This document shows positions 6,974 through 13,240 of a stretch of DNA of 13,240 nt, piece after piece. The first letter of the stretch is position 1, and each line of letters starts with the position of its first letter. The DNA lies in NCBI GenBank assembly GCA_905221605.1, contig CAJNDS010002616.1, positions 187,096 through 200,335 on the forward strand, given 5' to 3'. This DNA comes from Symbiodinium natans. Lineage: Eukaryota; Sar; Dinophyceae; Suessiales; Symbiodiniaceae. Below the pieces are notes generated by a model that was not told the DNA's origin, did not search any database, and saw only the letters and a list, made by a program, of their open reading frames with translations. Made by a program: the position numbers and the translations under genes.

Positions 6974-8606
6974 TTTCTTGGGCTTTGAAGCACGCTTGGT
7001 ACGGCTTAAAAGAAGCGGGGGGGGTTGGGGGGGGGGGCGCAGCCCCCCCACTTGCAAACACCTCTTGGGCTTTGAAGCACGCTCTGCGCGGCTTCCAAAA
7101 AAAAAGAGCGGGGGGGTTGGGGGGGGTCTCACACGATGCTTTTCAACTAGTTTCTTGGGCTTTGAAGCAAGCTTGGTACGACTTAAAAGAAGCGGGGGGG
7201 GTTGGGGGAAAACACAGCCCCGCTCCCCCATTTGCAAACACCCTGCTCACATGACGGGTGTCAACAAGTTTCTTGGGCTTTGAAGCACGCTCTGCACGGT
7301 TTGAAAAAAAACGAGGTTTTCGTTGGTTTTTCCTAAGGAAACCCTCTTCTGATTACATTTTGGACGGATTTCGTCAAACGTCAAAGCGTACGTTGCTTTT
7401 CCTTAGTTTGTTCTAGGGAAAACCCTATTTGGTTCGTTTTCTTGGTTTCTATCATTCCCTCTATATTTTTTTCATCGGATTCATACTTTTTTTTCAACTA
7501 GTTTGTCGGGCTTTGAAGCACGCTTGGTACGGCTTAAAAGAAGCGGGGGGGGGTGGGGGGGGGGCGAGCCCCCCCCCCCATTTGCAAAAAAAACACCCTG
7601 CTTACATGATGGTGTCAAAACAAGTTTCGTGGGCTTGGGCTTAAAAAAAAGCGGGTGGTGGGGGGGGTCGGAGCCCAGCCCCCCCCATTGCAAACACAAT
7701 GCTCACACGATGTTTTTCAACTAGTTTCTTGGGCTTTGAAGCACGCTTGGTACGGCTTAAAAAAAGCGGGGGGGGGGTTGGGGGGGGCGCAGCCCCAGCC
7801 CCATTTGCAACACCCTGCTCACATGATGGGTGTCAACAAGTTTCTTGGGCTTTGAAGCACGCTCTGCACGGCTCAAAAAAGAAAGCGGGGGTGGTTGGGG
7901 GGGGCGCAGCCCCCCCCATTTGCAAACACAATGCTCACGCGATGCTTTTCAACTAGTTTCTTGGGCTTTGAAGCACGCTTGGTACGGCTTAAAAAAAGCG
8001 GGGGGGGTGGGGGGTTGGGGGGGCTGTGCCCCCCATCTGCAAAAACCCTGCTCACATGATGGGTTTCAACTAGTTTCTTGGGCTTCGGCTCGCAGCCCCC
8101 CCCATTTGCAAACACAATGCTCACACGATGTTTTTCAACTAGTTTCTTGGGCTTTGAACGGCTTAAAAGAAGCTTGGGGGGTCTGCGCCCCCCATTTGCA
8201 AACACCCTGCTCACATGATGGGTGTCAACAAGTTTCTTGGGCTTTGAAGCGCGCTCTGCACGGCTTAAAAAAAGCGGGGGGGTTGGGGGGGGCGCAGCCC
8301 CCCCCATTTGCAAGCACAATGCTCACACGATGTTTTTCAACTAGTTTCTTGGGCTTTGAAGCACGCTTGGTACGGCTTAAAAGAAGCGGGGGGGGTTGGG
8401 GGGGGCGCAGCCCCCCCCCATTTGCAAACACCATGCTCACATGATGGGTGTCAACAAGTTTCTTGGGCTTTGAAGCACGCACGCTCTGCACGGCTTAAAA
8501 AAAAACAAAAAAAGCGGGGGGGTTGGGGGGGGCGCAGCCCCCCCCATTTGCAAACACAATGCTCACACGATGTTTTTCAACTAGTTTCTTGGGCTTCGAA
8601 GCACGC
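6974..8606 (+). repeat. Minisatellite, about 15 units of about 115 bp, alternating A and B types
   Basis: Units begin near 6974, 7062, 7151, 7269, 7502, 7624, 7725, 7841, 7957, 8073, 8142, 8232, 8345, 8459 and 8585, each with TTTCTTGGGCTTTGAAGCA. Type A continues CGCTTGGTACGG and ends TGGGTGTCAACAAG. Type B continues CGCTCTGCACGG and ends TTTTTCAACTAG. A and B alternate, so the original unit is probably an A+B dimer. Each full unit has a G-run, CGCAG, then a C-run, able to form a hairpin. Three units (near 7624, 8073 and 8142) carry internal deletions. Confidence 0.96.
7313..7500 (+). repeat. Interruption of the minisatellite by palindromic units
   Basis: Between minisatellite units 4 and 5 the sequence returns to the GGTTTTTCCTAAGG...ACATTTTGGACGG type seen at 6753-6973. 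This shows the two repeat families were amplified or shuffled together. Confidence 0.8.
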
Positions 8607-8772
8607 TTCCTTTCTTCCTTCCTTGCTTCCTTCCTTTCTTCCTTCCTTTCTTCCTTCCTTGCTTCCTTCCTTTCTTCCTTCCCTCCTTTCTTCCTTCCTT
8701 CCTTCCTTCCTTCCGTGTTTTCTTCCTTTCTTTCATCCTTGCTTCCTTCTTTTCTTTCCTTCTTTCCTTCTA
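8605..8772 (+). repeat. Pyrimidine tract, CTTCC/CTTT-rich
   Basis: About 168 bases almost entirely C and T on this strand, built of TTCC and TTTC units. It starts inside the last minisatellite unit, after GAAGCACG. Such homopyrimidine mirror tracts can form triplex DNA. Confidence 0.95.
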
Positions 8773-8971
8773 AAACCTACCAGAAATAACGCTTTCCTAT
8801 GAAACCACAGAGAAATTACTGTTTTTCGTACGAAAAACCACGAAAATGCATCAAATCCTTTAAAAATATGGAGGGAATGGTGGTTTTCTTAGGAAAAACC
8901 AAGGAAAATCGACCAAAAAAAAAAAAGGCCCCCCCAAAAAAAAAAAAAAGACCCAAAAAAATAGGCCCTCC

Positions 8972-9182
8972 CCCCTAAACCCCTAAACCCCTATACCCCT
9001 AAACCCCTAAACCCCTAAACCCCTAAATCCCTTAAACCCCTAAACCCCTAAACCCCTAAGCCCTAACCCCTAAACCCCTTAAGCCCTAATCCCTAAACCC
9101 CCAAACCCCTAAGCCCTAAGCCCTAAGCCCGAAACCCTAAGCCCTAAGCCCTAAACCCTAAACCCTAAACCCTAAACCCTAA
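8972..9182 (-). repeat. CCCCTAAA/CCCTAAA array at right edge of the element
   Basis: It starts as the octamer CCCCTAAA (8974-9058), then CCCTAAG variants, then perfect CCCTAAA near 9150-9182. Confidence 0.97.
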
Positions 9183-9289
9183 CGGCCCTGACGAATTTCC
9201 AGGCGCCCCACCGAGTTGGGACAGGTTGGGTGTCGCAGCCTCGGCCGTCCGAAAGGGCTTGGGCTTTCGGGTTCTGGGTTCAGGCAGGG

Positions 9290-9444
9290 TTTAGGGTTTA
9301 GGGTTTAGGGTTCAGGGTTCAGGGTTCAGGGTTCAGGGTTCAGGGTTCAGGGTTTAGGGTTTAGGGTTTAGGGTTTAGGGTTTAGGGTTTAGGGTTTAGG
9401 GTTTAGGGTTTAGAGTTTAGGGTTTAGGGTTCAGGGTTTAGGGG
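9290..9444 (+). repeat. TTTAGGG array with a TTCAGGG block
   Basis: TTTAGGG units with six consecutive TTCAGGG units at 9311-9352, then ten or more perfect TTTAGGG. Confidence 0.98.
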
Positions 9445-9703
9445 TTGTTAGACTGGAAGCCCCACTCAAGCCTCTGAAAACATGCTGGGTAGGAGCCTCT
9501 GACAACCAATCCTCTGTGTAATAGGCTCAAAACAGTACCAACGCCCTACAAACCTGAGCTAGTCTGGCCTCTGGGACCATAGATACCAGTCCTTCAAAGG
9601 CTTCGGGTCCCGCCTAGAGACGAACAATTGTGGATCTGAGCCTCTGGTGAGGGCGTGTCTGGACGAGGGCCGCACGGGCAAGTTGCAGGAACTTCGTCTT
9701 CGA
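9445..9703. other. Unrecognised unique sequence
   Basis: Lies between a TTTAGGG and a CCCTAAA array. No open frame or motif that I recognise; it contains several AGCCTCTG-like words. Confidence 0.5.
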
Positions 9704-9769
9704 CCCTAAACCCTAAACCCTAAACCCCAAACCCTAAACCCTATAAACCCTAAACCCTAAACCCTAAAC
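9704..9769 (-). repeat. Telomeric array (CCCTAAA)n
   Basis: About nine units with one CCCCAAA and one CCCTATAAA variant. Confidence 0.97.
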
Positions 9770-10080
9770 CTGCCTCGATTTCCTGAGCCGCCACTCCGAA
9801 CACCCCAAGGCGCACCGCCTTGCAGTGTCGTGTACTACCCCTGAAAATTTCGTAGTCATGATATATGTGACTAAAACTTTCTTCTCTGAAACCGGAGAAG
9901 TTCCCGTAAACCTGTAAACCTCGCAAAAAAGCCTAAGCCCCCAAAAACCTGAACCCCCTCACTGATGAGGAGACCTGCAAGGAGAAACCTACTCTCCCAA
10001 AAACCCAAACTCTCCTCTCTGAGCCTAGGCATCTAAGCCGCAGACCCCTCGAAACCTCGACGCCCAACACATCCACCGCA
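9770..10080. other. Unrecognised spacer between inverted arrays
   Basis: The first 60 bases have an open frame reading DFLSRHSEHPKAHRLA, followed by low-complexity C-rich DNA. There is no AG|G acceptor just upstream of that frame, so I do not call an exon. Confidence 0.4.
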
Positions 10081-10206
10081 TTTAGGGTTTAGGGTTTAGG
10101 GTTTAGGGTTTAGGGTTTAGGGTTTAGGGTTTAGGGTTTAGGGTTTAGGGTTTAGGGTTTAGGGTTTAGGGTTTAGGGTTTAGGGTTTAGAGCTTAGGGT
10201 TTAGGG
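10081..10206 (+). repeat. Telomeric array (TTTAGGG)n
   Basis: About 16 perfect heptamers then AGAGCTTAGGG decay; among the longest uninterrupted arrays of the window. Confidence 0.99.
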
Positions 10207-10286
10207 AGGCCTTAGGGTTCGGGGTAGAATGGCTTGTAGCGTTCAGGGGCCTCGGATGTGAGGGTGTGTAGGATTTGTAGGGAGGG

Positions 10287-10377
10287 TTTAGGGTTTAGGG
10301 TTTAGGGTTTAGGGTTTAGGGTTTAGGGTTTAGGGTTTAGGGTTTAAGGTTTAGGGTTTAGGGTTTAGGGTTTAGGG
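10287..10377 (+). repeat. Telomeric array (TTTAGGG)n
   Basis: About 13 units with one TTTAAGG variant. Confidence 0.98.
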
Positions 10378-10494
10378 CCCAACTTCAACACCACCCCTCC
10401 ATCCACCCTGGGTGCCCCCACAAAGGGCTCCTGTGTGCTCCCAGCCATGGAGGTAATCCACAACCTAGAAGAAGGAGACAGGGCCGAAGGTCGG

Positions 10495-10649
10495 GTTTCG
10501 GGAATTTCGGGTTTCGGGTTTAAGGTTTGGGGTTTAGGGTTTGGGGTTTAGGGTTTGGGGTTTAGGGTTTGGGGTTTAGGGTTTTGGGTTTTGTTGTGTT
10601 TGGGGCTGGGTTTAAGGTTTAGGGTTTTATTGGGTTTGTAGGGTTTAGA
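10495..10649 (+). repeat. TTTCGGG/TTTGGGG/TTTAGGG variant array
   Basis: It contains four copies of the 14-mer TTTGGGGTTTAGGG at 10526-10581, preceded by TTTCGGG variants and followed by decayed units. The 115 bases before it (10379-10493) are open in one + frame but unrecognised. Confidence 0.95.
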
Positions 10650-10675
10650 GCCCCGCGCTGGTGGGTGATGTTTCT

Positions 10676-10756
10676 CCCTAAACCCTAACCCCTAACCCCT
10701 AACCCCTAACCCCTAAACCCTAAACCCTAAACCCTAAACCCTAAACCCTAAACCCT
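10676..10756 (-). repeat. CCCCTAA/CCCTAAA array
   Basis: A short run of CCCCTAA (TTAGGGG type) followed by CCCTAAA units. Confidence 0.97.
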
Positions 10757-11560
10757 CACGGGGATCGGTGTAGGGTCTCGGGTTTAGGAATTACATTGGG
10801 CTTAGCGGGCTTAAGGTGCCAGGGCGTTTCGGGGTTCGGACATCGAGCAGCCATGATTGATGTAACTGGGGTCCTGAAAAAAGGGAATCCTGCTATTTGG
10901 GGGTCTAGTAAACCCTCATCTCCGTAAACCCTCCATCTGGGACCCCCATACCCCTCCTTCCCTTAATTACCAGGAAGTACATCTTGCCGGTCTTGAGCAG
11001 GAAAAAAAGTGCATCAATTTTGGTTGCTTCATGAGTCCACGAGCCCTAAACCCTAAACCTCGTTTGAGTCTAGATATTTCTGGGAGCTTGTGGTGGTACC
11101 ATCGGATGATATAGACGCTTGATGAGACACTTGGGCGTCCTCTCGGTCAGCACCATCCCTCCGCAGAGAGATGCTTCCACCCAGGAGGGATAGAAGCTGC
11201 GAAGCTTCACAAGAGGCGATGCGCCACGCATGGCCCCCATAAGCACGCAGCGGCTGGCACCTCAACCTCACGCCGCTGCAGCACCGAAACGCCGTGGGCC
11301 GTCGGCCCCCCTTCGCCATGCCGGACATGTCGGGGGGATCCAAGAAAGGGGGGAACCTTAGGGAAGCTGAGGGAGTATTCGGAATAAGCCCTAAAGCCTA
11401 ACTTAAAAGCCTGAGTTTTGGCGACGGGGTCTATGGGGTTGGTGTAGGGGTGGAGCTGAGAAGTATGGTGTTGACGAGTGAGTTCAGGAGCCTCAAATCA
11501 TTCTTTAAATGCCGTTTAGGGGCTTAGGGCTTAATGTTCAGGGCCCTACCTCAAAAAACA
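10757..11560. other. Mostly unrecognised sequence, 800 bases
   Basis: It contains a copy of a small dispersed repeat (10868-10908, see 3812-3855), a two-unit CCCTAAA patch at 11044-11058 and a GC-rich part (11090-11345) with a 96-codon minus-strand open frame. I do not recognise that frame. No exon could be supported. Confidence 0.45.
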
Positions 11561-11801
11561 CCCTAAACCCTCGTAAACCCCTACTACACCCCAAACCCCT
11601 AAACCCTCTTAAGCTCCTGCCGCACTTAAGCCTGAAAGCCACAACCCACCCCCAAAAGCCCTAAACCCCTTGACCCCTGACCCCTCTTAGATGCCTAAAC
11701 CCTAAACCCTAAACCCTGAACCCTAAACCCTACACCCTGAACCCTAAACCCTAAACCCTACACCGTAAACCCTAAACCCTAAACCCTAAACCCCAAACCC
11801 T
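11561..11801 (-). repeat. CCCTAAA array, degenerate then regular
   Basis: Decayed C-rich units at 11561-11690, then CCCTAAA with CCCTGAA and CCCTACA variants at 11694-11801. Confidence 0.96.
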
Positions 11802-11916
11802 GCTTGGGGGGGTCCAAAGAGCTGGTAGTGGGGTGCGGCAGCGCGTCCCAGGGAGGCCACCACAGCAGCCAGGAAGGTGCCCTAAAGACATGTGGTTGTT
11901 GGGGAGCGTTAGGGGG

Positions 11917-11971
11917 TTTAGGGTTTAGGGTTTAGGGTTTAGGGTTTAGGGTTTAGGGTTTAGGGTTTAGG
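11917..11971 (+). repeat. Telomeric array (TTTAGGG)n
   Basis: Eight units; degenerate G-rich continuation to about 12070. The 115-base spacer before it (11802-11916) is another slot between inverted arrays. Confidence 0.97.
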
Positions 11972-12203
11972 CCCTGGACCTGTGTTTTTGGGAGCGTTCG
12001 GGGGCTTAAGGTCTAGGGGGTTTGGGGGTTTCTAGGGTTTGGGGGGTTTAGGGGGGTTTAGGATTTGGGTGTTTTTGTGCCAATTTGGGGGACTTTCGTG
12101 GTTGACGGTCTAGGGTGCTACTTCAAGAGTTTTAGTTGGGCATGTCCGCACCCTAATGCATGTACATATTTGTTTATATATTTTATATACACACACAGTT
12201 CTT

Positions 12204-12238
12204 TGTATGTATGTATGTATATATATATATATATATAT
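12204..12238 (+). repeat. Microsatellite (TGTA)n(TA)n
   Basis: TGTATGTATGTATG runs into about ten TA dinucleotides. A GTTT-rich tract follows at 12250-12270. Confidence 0.97.
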
Positions 12239-12388
12239 GTTGCTTTTTTTGTGTGTTTGTTTGTTTGTTCTGGCTACTATCTCTTTACAAGTATGTTGTT
12301 CATGTTTTTTTGGGTCCTGCATTGTTGTGGTCGCGTCACGCAGCGTGCTGTCAGCTTGGGATGTTCCCCCGGGGTACTACCTTTGACA

Positions 12389-12477
12389 GTCCTTAGTAGG
12401 GATGCGGTCCTAGAATTGCTTTAAAGGGCTTAATAGGGATGAACATAGGGGGGGGTCCTAGAATCCCTACTAAGGAC
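12389..12477. repeat. 15-bp inverted repeat, possible MITE
   Basis: GTCCTTAGTAGGGAT at 12389-12403 pairs perfectly with 12463-12477. The right arm continues into the dispersed repeat shared with 3046-3090. A third, half-matching CTTAATAGGGAT lies at 12429-12440. Confidence 0.7.
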
Positions 12478-12504
12478 AGTTAGTATAAGGGAGAACATCT
12501 CAAC
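12461..12504 (-). repeat. Dispersed repeat, copy 2 (inverted)
   Basis: Reverse complement of 3046-3090: GTTGAGATGTT, CCCTTATACTAAC, GTCCTTAGTAGGGATTC with few differences. Confidence 0.7.
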
Positions 12505-13069
12505 TTTCAACTTTTTCAGCCCCCCTCGAACCATGCAATTGCTGGAGAACGGATGTAATAATAATCGCTGTAAAAGACTTGCTTAGAAATAGGTACCTTA
12601 AACAGCAAAAAACCAACACAGAAATGAATAATAATACATGCCATATTGTGTACATCTGTCCTGGTTGACCAGTAAACCTGTGTATACACAGGGCGCCCTT
12701 GTGCTTAGTGGGGTTTGTAAGGCCCTACAGAAGGTAATCTGGGCACCATCGGCATCCTCGTGTCTATAAAGCCAGTCCCTGCTGCCCCAAACCCCCAAAA
12801 CGGTCAGTCCCTCGAACCCGAATACATGAATGTACATGCGTGCGTCTCAGGGTGTAGGATGTGTTGCATAGGTATCTCTATATATATATATGTGCATATA
12901 CATATATACATATATGTAGAATATGTCTTCAGACCCACCCCACAGCCACATCAGGGTTTCCGAAAGCAGGGTCCCGTTTGTTTTTTTTTTTTGGGGGGGG
13001 GGGGGGCCAGAATAAGGATTGTGCTTTCTCGGGGTAATTAAGTTTGGGGAAGCTCTATTTGGGGAAGTG
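12505..13069. other. Unrecognised sequence with low-complexity patches
   Basis: It contains an AT microsatellite (12877-12916) and a poly-T/poly-G run (12977-13006, T11 then G14), the latter similar in make-up to the terminal repeat of the 2.3-kb element. Two short open frames here are not recognisable. Confidence 0.5.
12877..12916. repeat. AT-rich self-complementary microsatellite
   Basis: Alternating TATATATA/GTGCATATACATATATACATATATG, largely self-complementary. Confidence 0.93.
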
Positions 13070-13149
13070 CCCCTAAACCCTAGATCCTAAACCCTAAACC
13101 CTAAACCCTAAACCCTAAACCCTAAACCCTAAACCCTAAACCCTAAACC
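13070..13149 (-). repeat. Telomeric array (CCCTAAA)n near right edge
   Basis: About ten CCCTAAA units with one TAGATCC interruption, ending 30 nt before the possible exon at 13180. Confidence 0.98.
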
Positions 13150-13179
13150 ACACAACCCGAAGCAGCTAAACCCCCGTAG

Positions 13180-13240
13180 GTGTTCCTGGCCTTCATGGCG
13201 TACCACTTGTTGCCCAAGACCGTCATCATCCCGCACAGCA
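13180..13240 (+). CDS. Possible exon at right edge, unidentified
   Basis: A CCCTAAA array is followed after 30 nt by cccccgtag|GTGTTC, the same array-then-AG|G layout seen before transketolase exons F, H and L. The frame from 13180 is open to the window end and reads VFLAFMAYHLLPKTVIIPHS. I do not recognise it and it does not match the missing part of transketolase. The reverse strand is also open here, so strand is uncertain. It could be an exon of a downstream gene in the same orientation, or chance. Confidence 0.33.
   Translation, partial: MFLAFMAYHLLPKTVIIPHS

Larger units (their letters stand above)
6685..8972. mobile_element. 2.3-kb element with long terminal inverted repeats
   Basis: The left end (about 6685-6776) and right end (about 8881-8972) are reverse complements: GGGTC, poly-T, GGGCC, poly-T, GGTCGATTTTC, TTGGTTTTTCCTAGGAAAACC appear in the same order, with differences mainly in homopolymer length. 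The inside holds 75-80-bp palindromic units (6753-6973, 7313-7500), a minisatellite (6974-8606) and a CTTCC tract. I see no transposase, so it would be non-autonomous (foldback-like) if mobile. Telomeric arrays flank both ends in inverted orientation, so the symmetry may extend to about 6589-9182. A large inverted duplication or an assembly-joined palindrome is the alternative. Confidence 0.75.

Noticed and set aside
7830-8444. A 204-codon open frame and several others over the minisatellite (WALKHAWYGLKEAGG repeats)
   Set aside because: They arise because the repeat unit lacks stops. Frames shift between units with G-run length, and both strands are open. No sign of a real protein.
6974-8606. 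CRISPR-like array
   Set aside because: Whole units repeat, there are no unique spacers, and the host is eukaryotic.
9675-9703. AG|G site gttgcag|GAACTTCGTCTTCGAC reading NFVFD
   Set aside because: Too short and no donor before the CCCTAAA array; no match to the missing transketolase blocks.
6589-10377. Possible true chromosome end
   Set aside because: Arrays are short (under about 220 bp), occur in both orientations and are separated by unique DNA and, to the left, by gene exons, so they are interstitial.
11053-11343. 96-codon minus-strand frame in a GC-rich stretch
   Set aside because: No recognisable domain, no supported splice context, and length is not surprising at this base composition.
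12065-12424. 119-codon + frame and companions over the TA/TG microsatellite
   Set aside because: Translation is dominated by repeat-encoded YIYIYI/VCLFVC runs; no homology seen.
1-13240. rRNA, tRNA or spliced-leader genes
   Set aside because: I looked for cloverleaf-like words, conserved rRNA stretches and the dinoflagellate spliced-leader core and saw none.

Overview
The window reads as nuclear DNA of a dinoflagellate, with Symbiodiniaceae-type genomes the closest match in style. Three things point there. Its one recognisable gene is split into very short exons. Every intron acceptor is AG|G and almost all donors are GC or GA instead of GT. TTTAGGG telomere-type repeats are scattered through the whole window. 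Plants and chromerids also use TTTAGGG, but the splice sites argue against them. The species cannot be named from this sequence.

Positions 129-5567 (+ strand) hold the middle of a transketolase gene. I reconstructed 13 consecutive exons (A-M, 622 coding nt, about 207 codons) by joining AG|G acceptors to GC, GA or GT donors in frame; no exon contains a stop. They encode the N-terminal thiamine-diphosphate (ThDP) domain from GYLLFAEEM to DKPTLIK, roughly E. coli TktA residues 38-245. The first exons lie upstream of the window. Everything after DKPTLIK is missing: a 100-N assembly gap starts 73 bases after exon M, and no convincing later transketolase exon was found.

From about 1.8 kb onward, blocks of telomeric heptamers recur. 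Inside the gene they follow a position rule: TTTAGGG blocks lie just after donors and CCCTAAA blocks just before acceptors. As a result, exons F, H and L each sit between inverted telomeric arrays.

After the gap (5741-13240) the arrays keep alternating CCCTAAA/TTTAGGG. A 2.3-kb element (about 6685-8972) has terminal inverted repeats of about 90 bp. It contains palindromic 75-80-bp units, a minisatellite of about 15 copies (unit about 115 bp, alternating A/B types with GGGGGGGGC-GCA-GCCCCCCCC hairpins) and a CTTCC-rich pyrimidine tract. It is itself bracketed by inverted telomeric arrays. The rest is low-complexity sequence, two AT microsatellites, small inverted-repeat elements and unrecognised DNA, plus one possible exon at the right edge (13180-13240).

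No rRNA, tRNA, CRISPR array, bacterial-type operon or complete gene was found.
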